A stretch of 64,000 nt of DNA from CAWFZT01 sp963820415 (GTDB lineage Bacteria > Chloroflexota > Anaerolineae > Anaerolineales > Anaerolineaceae): NCBI GenBank assembly GCA_963820415.1, contig CAWFZT010000004.1, positions 682,001 through 746,000 on the forward strand, in the 5' to 3' direction. The notes beneath the pieces were generated by a model, which had not been told where the DNA came from, searched no databases, and saw only the letters and a list, made by a program, of their open reading frames with translations. Positions within the stretch are counted from its first letter, which is position 1; each line of letters opens with the position of its first letter. Positions 16,600 to 25,379 of this stretch are shown piece by piece. A program made the translations under genes and the position numbers.

Positions 16600-18828
16600 A
16601 TGGTCCCCAAGTCAGAACATAGCGAGATCCAGAAAAGAGAGCTGGATCAGAGTACAACGCTTCATGAAATGCAGCAAGGAAATGTCCTAATGATTCTTGT
16701 CCTGCTATTGCTCATTGGAATTGTCCTGATTACTGCATCTGCCCAATTTTTAGATCAGTTCAATGGAGCGTTCATTGGGGTATGCTTGTATTTTCTTATC
16801 GGCATTGTGTGGGCTGCACGGAATGTCAGATATTTTCCGGAATGGTTGTTAGTTATTGGAATTACAGCAGTTATCTTGTTCCTGGCCTTGTCGGCAAAAA
16901 TCAGTCCAATACTCTGTCTGTTGGCCTTTCCGGTTGGTATTGCGATCCTGGTGGTGAGTGTGAGTGGTGGAATCCTGACTGCGGTATGTTGCACTCTATT
17001 GATCCTTCTTCCGCTGGCCACCAAAGTTCCTGATCCTGCCTTGAGAATTACTGCCTTGTTTGAAATATGGAGCACTGTCTTCTTGGTTTGGCTTACGAAG
17101 CGCCCTTTATTAGCTGCATTGGAATTGTCGTGGTCCAATTATGAACAGAGTCACGATTTATTGGAACAAGCCCGTGATTACCAGGTGGAATTGAACCAGA
17201 CTTTAGAAGATTTAGCGAATGCAAATACCCAATTAAAACGTCTAAACCGGTTGGCGCAGGGGTTGCGTCAAGCTGCTGAAGATGCACGGCATGAAAAAGA
17301 GCAGTTTGTTGCCAGGGTCAGCCATGAACTGCGCACACCTCTAAATATGATCACCGGCTTTAGCGAAATGATTCTTAAATCGCCCGGCGTTTATGGGCGT
17401 AAACTGCCTCCTGCGCTGCTGGCTGATCTGACGGTGATCTTCCGCAATAGCCAGCACTTATCCGACATGATCGATGATGTGCTCGATTTGAGCCAGATTG
17501 AGACAGGGCAAATTGCATTGAGTAAGGAACGGGTATCATTGAAGGAAATAATCCGATCAGCGACTGTCGCTGTCCAGCCCTTATATACTTCAAAGGGTCT
17601 GTACCTTGAGGTCGATACGCCGGAAGAATCGACGCTTTTTTGTGACCGCACACGCATCCGTGAGGTGGTAATTAATATGCTCAGTAATGCAGGCCGGTTT
17701 ACTGACCATGGCGGAGTGAAAGTACGCTCATGGCAGGATGGAAACGATTTTATTGTCAGTGTCAGCGATACTGGGCCTGGGATCTCACAGGATGCTCAGC
17801 AACGTATTTTTATACCCTTTCAGCAGGCCGACCAATCTATCCACCGCCGTTATGGGGGGACCGGGTTAGGCCTTTCGATCAGTCAAAGTTTTGTGGAACT
17901 GCACGGCGGAAAAATGTGGGTCGAGAGCCCAATTGGCAAGGGAGCTACATTCTATTTTACGTTGCCGATCAATCCTCCTGCGGATTTGAAGAGTGATGTT
18001 ACTCGCTGGTTCAGTCCCCATTTCTACTATGAAGAAAAACTTCATCGACCATCCATTCCTGAACGGCAGATCCGACCTCGTTTCGTAGTTGTAGACCCTG
18101 GAGGTGCAATGTCCCGTCTGTTGGCTCGTTACATGGATGAGGTCGAAGTGGCATTGACGGATTCTGTTGAAACCGCTGCGCAATTGATCTCTCAGGCACC
18201 CGTTCAGGCGCTGCTGATCAATGCGCATTCGATCAACGAGACCCTCGCACAGGTAAAATTTACAGATATTCCCTATGGCACACCAGTATTGGTATGTTCA
18301 ATGCCTGGACCGAGCGACGCCGCCAGCTCTTTAGGTGTCTTGAATTACCTTATCAAACCGATCTCGCGCGAGGTCTTGATCCATACTCTGCAGCAACTCA
18401 CAGTGCCGGCCAGGACGGTTTTAATTATTGATGACGAGCCCGACGTGCTCCAACTGTTCCGGCGCATGATCATTTCCGAGGATCAAGACTGCCGGGTGAT
18501 CACAGCCTCTAACGGAAAACACGCTCTGCAAATCTTACAAAACGAACGCCCGGACGTTATCTTACTTGATCTGGTCATGCCGGAAATGGACGGGTACCAA
18601 CTGTTAAAGATACTTGCCCAAGATTCGGAGCTGCAATCTATCCCAGTCGTGATAATCTCTGCCAGCGACCAACCAGAACAGATCGCTGTCACAGATATTT
18701 TGGCAATCTCTTGTAAGGGCGGCTTTTCAACGCCGAAACTCCTTGAAAGCATTCGTGTTATCAGTCGACTTTTGGGAACTCCGGGCCAGTCAGGCGATCT
18801 ACCAGCGCTAAAAGTCCAGCCTGGCTGA
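16600..18828 (+). CDS. membrane hybrid histidine kinase with two receiver domains, the first degenerate
   Basis: The protein has 742 residues. Five to six membrane helices lie in residues 28-170, followed by a coiled coil (175-235). HisKA carries VSHELRTPLNMITGFSEM with the phosphoacceptor His242. The HATPase domain has NMLSNAGRFT, DTGPGIS and RYGGTGLGLSIS. The first C-terminal receiver-like domain begins RFVVVDPGGAMSR and has Asn in the ALLINAHS position where an aspartate is expected, so it is probably not phosphorylated. The second (from about 605) has LIIDDEPDVL and DVILLDLVMPEMDG and looks active. The 3' end overlaps the convergent response-regulator gene by 68 bases. Confidence 0.9.
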   Translation: MVPKSEHSEIQKRELDQSTTLHEMQQGNVLMILVLLLLIGIVLITASAQFLDQFNGAFIGVCLYFLIGIVWAARNVRYFPEWLLVIGITAVILFLALSAKISPILCLLAFPVGIAILVVSVSGGILTAVCCTLLILLPLATKVPDPALRITALFEIWSTVFLVWLTKRPLLAALELSWSNYEQSHDLLEQARDYQVELNQTLEDLANANTQLKRLNRLAQGLRQAAEDARHEKEQFVARVSHELRTPLNMITGFSEMILKSPGVYGRKLPPALLADLTVIFRNSQHLSDMIDDVLDLSQIETGQIALSKERVSLKEIIRSATVAVQPLYTSKGLYLEVDTPEESTLFCDRTRIREVVINMLSNAGRFTDHGGVKVRSWQDGNDFIVSVSDTGPGISQDAQQRIFIPFQQADQSIHRRYGGTGLGLSISQSFVELHGGKMWVESPIGKGATFYFTLPINPPADLKSDVTRWFSPHFYYEEKLHRPSIPERQIRPRFVVVDPGGAMSRLLARYMDEVEVALTDSVETAAQLISQAPVQALLINAHSINETLAQVKFTDIPYGTPVLVCSMPGPSDAASSLGVLNYLIKPISREVLIHTLQQLTVPARTVLIIDDEPDVLQLFRRMIISEDQDCRVITASNGKHALQILQNERPDVILLDLVMPEMDGYQLLKILAQDSELQSIPVVIISASDQPEQIAVTDILAISCKGGFSTPKLLESIRVISRLLGTPGQSGDLPALKVQPG

Positions 18829-20038
18829 TAGGTTTTCTGACGAAATCTGCAGCGCCCAAGGCTAGCGCCAATTGCTCTTGGGGGAGTATCGTACTGACAA
18901 CCACGGGAATCCTACATATGTTGGGATGCTCGCGCAGCCGCGCCAGCAATTCCCATCCGTCCACTCCCGGTAGCATGACATCCAGCAAAATCAAGCTAGG
19001 CGAATATCTATCTGCCAGTTCAATCGCTTCTTCAGGGTTCGGAGTGCCGATAAAAGTATAGCCCAGGTTATTTAAATATCGTTCGAAAAGATGTAATGTG
19101 TCGGCGTTATCATCAATGACCAAAACCGCAAGTTGTTTTCTAGTCGGGATTTTAATGTTGACTTGCCTGGATAAGGGATGACCGGGTGTCGAGGAAATTT
19201 GCAAGTCCCCTCCTGATAATTCAACCAGGCGGCGAGCAATTTCATAATTTTCATTTCGATCAGCATTTAAAGGACTTTTGAACATGTTTTCAGGCGCAGG
19301 TTGGATCATGATTGTCAGGAACGAAGGATCAACTTTGGCCCTCAGATTTATCTGGCCTCCACGAATATCAGGTAAGATTGCCGAAACCACTGCCAATCCC
19401 GCCTGCCGAATAGTGGTTAAAGGTATAAAAAGGCGGGTGTGCTGTCCGATCGTTTCGTAAATCAGGCGAACATCCAGTGCCTGGGCAAGCGGGCGGCAGG
19501 TGTTTACCAATCCCTGGATGAACTCGTCAACGTCCACCGGTTCGGTGGATTGCGATTTTTCCAGCCAGCTAAGTTCTTCTTTCTGGCCGGATAACTCTGT
19601 TTCCAACTCGGTGTTTTCTTTGAGTGATGCACCCGCAGGGATAGCGGGGATAGTCTGGTTTCCCAGCTCATAGTGACTCCACATATACTCGCCCAACGCT
19701 CTGATTGCCAGGTTGTCCTCCCGTCGCATCTGGCGCAGGCTCAACCCAAGCTCTTTTGCCACTTCACTCTGTTGGAACTGTTGTATGTACCGCGAAGAGA
19801 GTGTATGATAGATGCGCCAGGCGTCAGATTGCAATGAGGCCCTTGGATCTGGTTTGAGTGCCTCAATGGCAGACATAAGGGTATGTTGAATGTCGGCTCC
19901 CTTTTCCTGCGAATTCCCAGCTAACCATTTTATGAATATATTTTTCCGTAATTCATCTGGGTCATAGAGGTTACGCAGTGCGCTGCGTAACTCGGCGATT
20001 AATAATTCGCGCGTCCAATTTTTACCAGTTTCGTCCAA
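18761..20038 (-). CDS. response regulator with N-terminal HTH-like domain, degenerate ATPase-like middle and C-terminal receiver
   Basis: The protein has 425 residues with a TTG start, supported by AGAGG six bases upstream. The N-terminal region (1-125) has DPDELR...WRIYHTLSSRYIQQFQQSEVAKELGLSLRQMRREDNLAI, a sigma-like helix-turn-helix arrangement that I recall mainly from Chloroflexota signalling proteins. The middle (about 175-290) resembles a histidine-kinase ATPase fold without clear nucleotide boxes. The C-terminal receiver has LVIDDNADTLHLFERYL, phosphoacceptor SLILLDVMLPGVDGW and a late VRKPIS lysine. It is probably a partner of the convergent hybrid kinase. It may control the transport locus starting at 20465, since a repeat with an inverted-repeat site forms its own leader. 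Confidence 0.75.
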   Translation of the reverse strand: MDETGKNWTRELLIAELRSALRNLYDPDELRKNIFIKWLAGNSQEKGADIQHTLMSAIEALKPDPRASLQSDAWRIYHTLSSRYIQQFQQSEVAKELGLSLRQMRREDNLAIRALGEYMWSHYELGNQTIPAIPAGASLKENTELETELSGQKEELSWLEKSQSTEPVDVDEFIQGLVNTCRPLAQALDVRLIYETIGQHTRLFIPLTTIRQAGLAVVSAILPDIRGGQINLRAKVDPSFLTIMIQPAPENMFKSPLNADRNENYEIARRLVELSGGDLQISSTPGHPLSRQVNIKIPTRKQLAVLVIDDNADTLHLFERYLNNLGYTFIGTPNPEEAIELADRYSPSLILLDVMLPGVDGWELLARLREHPNICRIPVVVSTILPQEQLALALGAADFVRKPISQAGLLALVDRLTGPEFPKVD

Positions 20039-20130
20039 TCCTGACCTCTTTGTGGCCCATATATGGCCTAAGGAAACTTTTTCCCTGAAGTCTTAGTCGA
20101 TATAATCATTAATGATTATATAGTATATCT
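20039..20130. repeat. regulatory repeat copy 1 with two palindromes
   Basis: The 35 bases from 20039 match those from 21574 with one mismatch. They include CCATATATGG at 20057-20066. Further on lies a perfect 22-bp palindrome at 20100-20121, whose half site is TAATCAT. This copy forms the leader of the minus-strand response-regulator gene, including its ribosome-binding site. It lies in the gap before the URO-D gene. The rest of this gap (20131-20458) shows no gene. Confidence 0.7.
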
Positions 20131-20464
20131 GACGTGATCTGTTCCGAAGAGGCAGAAATTACTTCAAGTCTGAACATTAGCGAATTGAATTTTGTTCTCC
20201 TATTGACCAAACAAATACTGAATTTCTTGACCATAACTCCCCTAATTCTTATCTTTGGTAGTTGGTAGGTTTAAATGACGAGAAGCTAAAATGTTACCGA
20301 TAATGCCCACCCGAGAATACGGACTATTTGAAGGTACAGATTACCAGAGGAGGATAGTAGTCTCGGTCCTGACCCTTTTTCCTTCATCAATCGTTTCCTT
20401 ATACTCCAGCAGTATTTCGTTAGTGGAATTGCTGATAAGGGTATGAAAGAAAGTTAATTTGCCC

Positions 20465-21556
20465 ATGCAGGGTGCCGAAATCGCTGCTCGCACGTTAAAC
20501 CAGGAAAGAATGACTGAACCATGTATCGTAGCCTCATGGTTAATGAAAGGTTCCTATTATAGCCGGGTAACCGGTAGAAATTATTGGAATAATAAAGACG
20601 AAGTTGTCCTGCAAGCTTTGCCCAAAATGGGGGTTAATCTTTGCCCGCAGTGGGCCATTCCCCAGGATGAGGCTGGGAATGCCGAAGTGATCGGAAAAAT
20701 AGGAGAAGGGTGGTCCAACCGGCTGGGGATTCAGGAGGCGGAAGAAATCTTGTCTCGGATCGATGCCCTGCCCGAAGACGAACACATGGAACGAGATTTT
20801 GATGTGGATACCTATGCAGAGAAGTATGCCATCAGCATCAAGGAACATATGGCTGCCACTCGAGGCGAAGTTCTATTTATTGATAGTTTCGGTCAGGCAG
20901 ATTTTATGGGGCCATACAATGATTGGGGCTACACCGCATATCTGATGGCGATGGCGTTGTATCCGGATCATATACAACGTTATTATCACTACACCGCTAC
21001 ACTGGCTTACTGGCAGAACGTTGCGATTGTCGAAGCGGTAAGGAAATTTGGGCTGGTTAACTTTGTTTATAGCGGTCAGGATATCTGTACAAATCGCGGG
21101 CCAATCTGTTCAATTTTAAACCTTGAGAAACTTTATTTCCCTGAGTTAAGCAGGGCCATACGGCCGCTCATCGAAAACGACGTTAGAATCATCTGGCATT
21201 GTGATGGAAATATCATGCCGATTTTAGGTCACCTGATCGAATTGGGAATCTGGGGATTGCAGGGATTTCAAGAAGAAAATGGTGTTCCATATGAACAGGT
21301 CGTCCAGCGGAAGTCGATCTGGGGAAAACTGCTGATTATCTGGGGCTGCGTCTCGGTCACTACTACACTGCCGTTCGGATCATTCGAGGATGTTAAGACG
21401 GCCATCCGGCGAAGCTACCAATTTGCGGGTTCAGGGAGGGGGTTTTGCCTGGCCGCGACCAGCAGTATTATGCCTGAAGTCTCGGATGAGAATATTGAAA
21501 CGTTCTACAGTTACGGGAAAACGTTCGGACGAGAATATCTCAGTACAAATTTATAG
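20465..21556 (+). CDS. uroporphyrinogen decarboxylase (URO-D)-family protein of unknown substrate
   Basis: The protein has 363 residues from the ATG at 20465; a TTG at 20459 is an alternative start. The protein belongs to the broad URO-D/MtaA superfamily of TIM-barrel proteins, seen in RPLIENDVRIIWHCDGNIMPILGHLIELGIWGLQGFQEENG and the following WGCVSVTTTLPFGSFEDVK. The pattern HCDGN corresponds to the HxDG form of many uncharacterised members. It does not give the clean HxC...C zinc site of corrinoid methyltransferases such as MtaA. It is not HemE. Lying just upstream of a sugar-type ABC importer and an amidase, it probably acts on the imported compound. Confidence 0.75.
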   Translation: MQGAEIAARTLNQERMTEPCIVASWLMKGSYYSRVTGRNYWNNKDEVVLQALPKMGVNLCPQWAIPQDEAGNAEVIGKIGEGWSNRLGIQEAEEILSRIDALPEDEHMERDFDVDTYAEKYAISIKEHMAATRGEVLFIDSFGQADFMGPYNDWGYTAYLMAMALYPDHIQRYYHYTATLAYWQNVAIVEAVRKFGLVNFVYSGQDICTNRGPICSILNLEKLYFPELSRAIRPLIENDVRIIWHCDGNIMPILGHLIELGIWGLQGFQEENGVPYEQVVQRKSIWGKLLIIWGCVSVTTTLPFGSFEDVKTAIRRSYQFAGSGRGFCLAATSSIMPEVSDENIETFYSYGKTFGREYLSTNL

Positions 21557-21573
21557 AACCAACTTTCGTCTAT

Positions 21574-21660
21574 TCCTGACCTGTTTGTGGCCCATATATG
21601 GCCTAAGGGACCTATTTTCCTTATACTCTAGTTGATATAATCACAGTGATTACATCGTAC
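21574..21660. repeat. regulatory repeat copy 2 with two palindromes
   Basis: This copy is related to that at 20039-20130 over its whole length. It contains CCATATATGG at 21592-21601 and TAATCAC-A-GTGATTA at 21638-21652. It lies between the URO-D stop and the solute-binding protein start, so it may be an operator or promoter element for the transporter genes. The remaining gap up to 21988 has no gene. The start codon at 21989 is preceded by GGAGAAGGAG. Confidence 0.65.
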
Positions 21661-21988
21661 ACTTTTTTGATCCCAACGTAACCTGAGTTTCTATATACTA
21701 ACTTTATGCCTGGAACTGCAAATTTTATATTGTGTCTCATTTTAGATACAGGCTTCAATAAGGTAAAGTGAGAAATCCTGCTCTCCATACCCGTTTCACA
21801 TGGACGCCAGTCGGTGTTTCTTTTTTTGATTGAAGCGGAGACGAACAATCGATCTGATGCATTTGAACGAAACCATTTGAATAAAATTATAAGGAGGTTA
21901 CGCCTATCAGATCATATCTAAATGCTTGAAAAAATAGTTCAATGAACAAACAAAATATTCCATAGAATAATAGGAGAAGGAGTTTAAA

Positions 21989-23479
21989 ATGATCGACAAG
22001 AAGATTTCTCGTCGCGAGATGTTACGGATGAGTGCATTTACAGGAGCAAGCCTGGTCCTGGCCTCCTGTGGAGCAACTCCAACTGCAACTCCGGCTGCAC
22101 CTCCAGCTACTTCTGCACCGGCAGTTGCAACAGCCACTTCTGCCCCGGCAGTCGCAGCAGCTACTTCTGCACCCGCTGCGACAGCGCTGCCGCCTGTAAC
22201 TCCAACAACAGCTCCAGCCGCCAGCGCTCAGGAGGTTACCATCACCTTTTGGACATGGGCGGCAGCTAATTTTCCTCATTACCAACAACAGGCCGACCGC
22301 TGGAACCAGACAATGACCGGCAAGCCTAAGATAAAATTTAATGGCGTTCTTGTCCCCACTACCGTTGAAACAATTACAAAGGGTATGAATGCTATGGCAG
22401 CTGGCACAGGGGTTCCTGACATCTTCCTGATTGAGATCGGTAGTATCTCTAAATTTCTGAAAGGTTCACCGACCCTTGCCGAACAGTATTTGGTGTCCAT
22501 GAATGACATGCTCAATATGTTTGATGGGAAATGGCAAGACGATTTCCTTGGTTTCGCGCCATATACCTGGGAGGGGAATGTATATGGTATTGAAATTGGT
22601 CTGAGCCCTGTCGCTTATTACTACCGCTCAGATCTCTTTGATAAAGCTGGCATCAATATGCCTCTGGAAACCTGGGACGACTGGATGGCCGCCGGCGATA
22701 CAATGAAAAAGGCCGGCCATGCGTTGTGTGCGTTTGATACCACCAGCGACAATGAGTTCATCATGGAGCTCTATCAGGCCGGTGGCGGTCTGTTTGATAA
22801 GGATGGCAACCTGACCGTTAAAGATGAGAGAGCCTACAAAGCCATGGAACTCGTCATCACAGGTGCCAAAGCTGGCGTACGATGGCCGACTGAAGGTTAC
22901 TGGGGTGCTCCGCATTTCGCTGCTCTCAACGATGGGTCCGTTGCCGGGGTGATCTCAGCCATCTGGTATTCATCGTTCATTTTGAAGCCCCAGGCCAAAG
23001 CTGAGGCGGGAAATTGGAAGGTTCAACCCATGCCTGCCTGGACAACTTCAGGCACATGGGGCGGTGCGAACTATAATACCCGCAAGACCAGCACCTGGGG
23101 CGGCACTGCATTGACCCTCCCGAAACAGACAGCCAATCCGCAATTGACCTTTGATTTCCTGGCGTTCTCAATGCTTACCAAAGAAGGCGCTACCTCTGTT
23201 TACCAGGTGCTCCAACAGATGCCCGTGGTAAAATCTGTCATCCATGATGACAGCATCACCAATATTCCCGATTCCTTCTACGGTGGGCAGGCATTCAATA
23301 AAGTGTTTGCGGACCTGGCAGACTTTATTCCGCCCAAGTATCCGGATCCTTTCTGGAACGAAGCTGAGACAGAACTCGGCAAGACGATACCCCCGCTCAT
23401 GAAAGGGCAAGGAACTTACCAGAGCCAGATAGATTCGGCTGCGGATGCGATTAAGAATATTATGGCCGCAGGTGCATAA
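21989..23479 (+). CDS. ABC sugar-type extracellular solute-binding lipoprotein
   Basis: The protein has 496 residues. The signal region ISRREMLRMSAFTGASLVLASC has a twin-arginine-like motif and a lipobox with Cys27, so it is probably a Tat-exported lipoprotein. A Ser/Ala/Thr/Pro linker of about 55 residues with repeated TSAPA units follows. The rest is a family-1 carbohydrate-binding protein (EVTITFWTWAAANFPHY at the start, GTWGGANYNTR near the ligand cleft). It would capture the substrate for permeases 23589-24497 and 24494-25342. No ABC ATPase gene is found nearby, so a shared ATPase elsewhere is expected. Confidence 0.9.
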   Translation: MIDKKISRREMLRMSAFTGASLVLASCGATPTATPAAPPATSAPAVATATSAPAVAAATSAPAATALPPVTPTTAPAASAQEVTITFWTWAAANFPHYQQQADRWNQTMTGKPKIKFNGVLVPTTVETITKGMNAMAAGTGVPDIFLIEIGSISKFLKGSPTLAEQYLVSMNDMLNMFDGKWQDDFLGFAPYTWEGNVYGIEIGLSPVAYYYRSDLFDKAGINMPLETWDDWMAAGDTMKKAGHALCAFDTTSDNEFIMELYQAGGGLFDKDGNLTVKDERAYKAMELVITGAKAGVRWPTEGYWGAPHFAALNDGSVAGVISAIWYSSFILKPQAKAEAGNWKVQPMPAWTTSGTWGGANYNTRKTSTWGGTALTLPKQTANPQLTFDFLAFSMLTKEGATSVYQVLQQMPVVKSVIHDDSITNIPDSFYGGQAFNKVFADLADFIPPKYPDPFWNEAETELGKTIPPLMKGQGTYQSQIDSAADAIKNIMAAGA

Positions 23480-23494
23480 AAGATATTTATGAAA

Positions 23495-23532
23495 TCGGTC
23501 CAACTGCATCATAGACGGTGCAGTTGGACCGA
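23495..23532 (+). promoter_or_regulatory. strong intercistronic stem-loop after the solute-binding protein gene
   Basis: Perfect 14-base arms TCGGTCCAACTGCA (23495-23508) and TGCAGTTGGACCGA (23519-23532) surround a 10-base loop. No T run follows. Such structures between binding protein and permease genes often stabilise the upstream mRNA part and lower permease expression; that role is inferred here. Confidence 0.75.
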
Positions 23533-23588
23533 ACCTGAAGGAAACAGTCCCTTCGCAGGTTTATATGTAGATCGAAGGAGTGTAGGAT

Positions 23589-24497
23589 ATGCTTCAAGAA
23601 AAAAAAATGGGGTGGCATTTTGAACAAAAAATGGTCCCATATCTTTTTATTGCGCCATTTTTCATCATCTTTATTATTTTTTTCCTGGGGCCAGCCATAT
23701 TTGCTTTTTTTGTCAGCTTCCAGAACTGGAATCTTTTGGGGGCAATGAAATTTATCGGCTTCAAGAATTACGTTTTACTTTTCCAAGATAAGACTTTTGC
23801 CCAGGCCGTGGTCAATACACTCTATTACATTGTCTCCGGCATCGTTCTACAATGGCCGCTGTCACTTCTCCTGGCAACCGTCCTCAACCAGAAAAACATG
23901 CCGGGCAAGAAATTTCTCACGCCCATTTATTTCATACCGATCCTCACTTCGTCAGTCGTGGTGGCAATTGTTTTCGTTCTTTTCCTGGATAATAAATACG
24001 GTTTGTTCAACGCCCCTTTAATCAGTTTGGGATTGGCGCCAATCAACTGGCTTGGGGATACGGATTTATCCAAGTACGCGGTAATTCTTTTGTTAGTTTG
24101 GCGGTACACCGGGTATAACATGATCTTGTTTCTGGCTTCTATGCAAAACATTCCAGCTGAACTGTATGAAGCTGCCTGGGTCGATGGCGCCGGCAAGTTC
24201 GACACCTGGTGGAATATCACTATCCCGATGTTACGCCCTGCGATTGCCTATGTCATGATCCTGGGAATTATTGGCGGTTCGCAGATATTTGATGAGCCAT
24301 GGATTCTCACTAATCGCGGCGGACCGGCTGATTCCAGCCTGAGCGTCGGCAATTTCTTGTATAGGACGAGTATCATGAATATCCGCATGGGGTATGGATC
24401 TGCAATTGGGACAGTTTTATTTGTCGGGATCTTTATTATCACAATTTTCCAAATGCGATTCTTCGGACTGTTTTCCCGCGAGGAGCAGAACGCATGA
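23589..24497 (+). CDS. ABC sugar transporter permease (MalF/UgpA type)
   Basis: The protein has 302 residues with six predicted membrane segments. The EAA loop that contacts the ATPase is visible as EAAWVDGAGKFDTWWNITIPMLRP near residue 195. It lies downstream of the binding protein and overlaps the next permease by four bases (ATGA), which indicates coupled translation. A GAAGGAG ribosome-binding site precedes the ATG. Confidence 0.92.
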   Translation: MLQEKKMGWHFEQKMVPYLFIAPFFIIFIIFFLGPAIFAFFVSFQNWNLLGAMKFIGFKNYVLLFQDKTFAQAVVNTLYYIVSGIVLQWPLSLLLATVLNQKNMPGKKFLTPIYFIPILTSSVVVAIVFVLFLDNKYGLFNAPLISLGLAPINWLGDTDLSKYAVILLLVWRYTGYNMILFLASMQNIPAELYEAAWVDGAGKFDTWWNITIPMLRPAIAYVMILGIIGGSQIFDEPWILTNRGGPADSSLSVGNFLYRTSIMNIRMGYGSAIGTVLFVGIFIITIFQMRFFGLFSREEQNA

Positions 24498-25342
24498 AAA
24501 TCCTTAAATTTACCGGAAAGGGCTTTGGTTGGGCACTACTTTATATCATTCTGATCGGTTGGGCAGCTTTTTCTCTCCTACCTTATTTGTGGTCATTTAC
24601 ATCCTCTTTCAAGGACCTGACTCAAATATTTCACTATCCACCCCAATTCCTGCCGACCAATTTTAATTTAACCAATTACATAAATTTGTTTACTAAAGTT
24701 TTTTTTGCGCGCTGGATGATTAATAGTCTTGCGTTGGCTATAACCACCACCATCCTGGTTGTACTGTTCTGTTCTATGGCAGGCTACGCCTTTGCCAAAT
24801 TTAACTTTCCTTTTAAAAATACGCTATTCACTTTTATGCTCGGTTCACTCATGATCCCCTTTCAACTAATTATGACCCCTTTGTACATTGAAATGAACCA
24901 GCTTAAATGGCTGAATTCGTACTGGGCCCTGGTGGTGCCCTGGATCGCGCCAGCTTTCGGTATCTTTCTAATGCGCCAATATATGCTCAGCCTGCCTACC
25001 GAATTGCTGGATGCCGCCAGAATGGATGGCTGCAGTGAATTCCGTATCTATTGGCAGGTAGTTTTGCCTCTAGCGCGTCCGGCGCTGGGTACCCTGGCAA
25101 TTTATGAGTTCATGAACTCATGGAACAGTTTCCTCTGGCCGTTGATGGTTCTAAGAGATCTCAAGCTTTATACGCTTCCCCTGGGGCTGGCGACCATGCT
25201 GGGTGACGTTCAGACTGGGGTTGTAGATTACGGCCAGATCATGGCGGGAGCGTTCTTAGCTGCGCTTCCGATGGTCGTTTTGTTCCTGTTCATGCAGCGC
25301 CAGTTTATTGCCGGCCTGACCCTCGGATCGGTCAAGGGATAA
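24494..25342 (+). CDS. ABC sugar transporter permease (MalG/UgpE type)
   Basis: The protein has 282 residues with six membrane segments. The EAA-type loop reads DAARMDGCSEFRIYWQVVLPLARP near residue 175. It is the second half of the heterodimeric channel with the preceding permease, with which it overlaps by four bases. The carbohydrate class CUT1 is inferred from the pairing with a family-1 binding protein. Confidence 0.92.
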   Translation: MKILKFTGKGFGWALLYIILIGWAAFSLLPYLWSFTSSFKDLTQIFHYPPQFLPTNFNLTNYINLFTKVFFARWMINSLALAITTTILVVLFCSMAGYAFAKFNFPFKNTLFTFMLGSLMIPFQLIMTPLYIEMNQLKWLNSYWALVVPWIAPAFGIFLMRQYMLSLPTELLDAARMDGCSEFRIYWQVVLPLARPALGTLAIYEFMNSWNSFLWPLMVLRDLKLYTLPLGLATMLGDVQTGVVDYGQIMAGAFLAALPMVVLFLFMQRQFIAGLTLGSVKG

Positions 25343-25379
25343 TCGCTGTCTTGCTAGGGTTCTATTCAGAAAAGGAAAT

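Noticed and set aside
20465..21556. Uroporphyrinogen decarboxylase HemE
   Set aside because: The HemE N-terminal substrate signature is missing and the context is a transporter locus, not haem synthesis.
21989..22240. Repeat or CRISPR-like array in the binding protein gene
   Set aside because: The repeated units are codons of a Ser/Ala/Thr/Pro linker; spacing is irregular and in frame. No CRISPR array was seen anywhere in the window.
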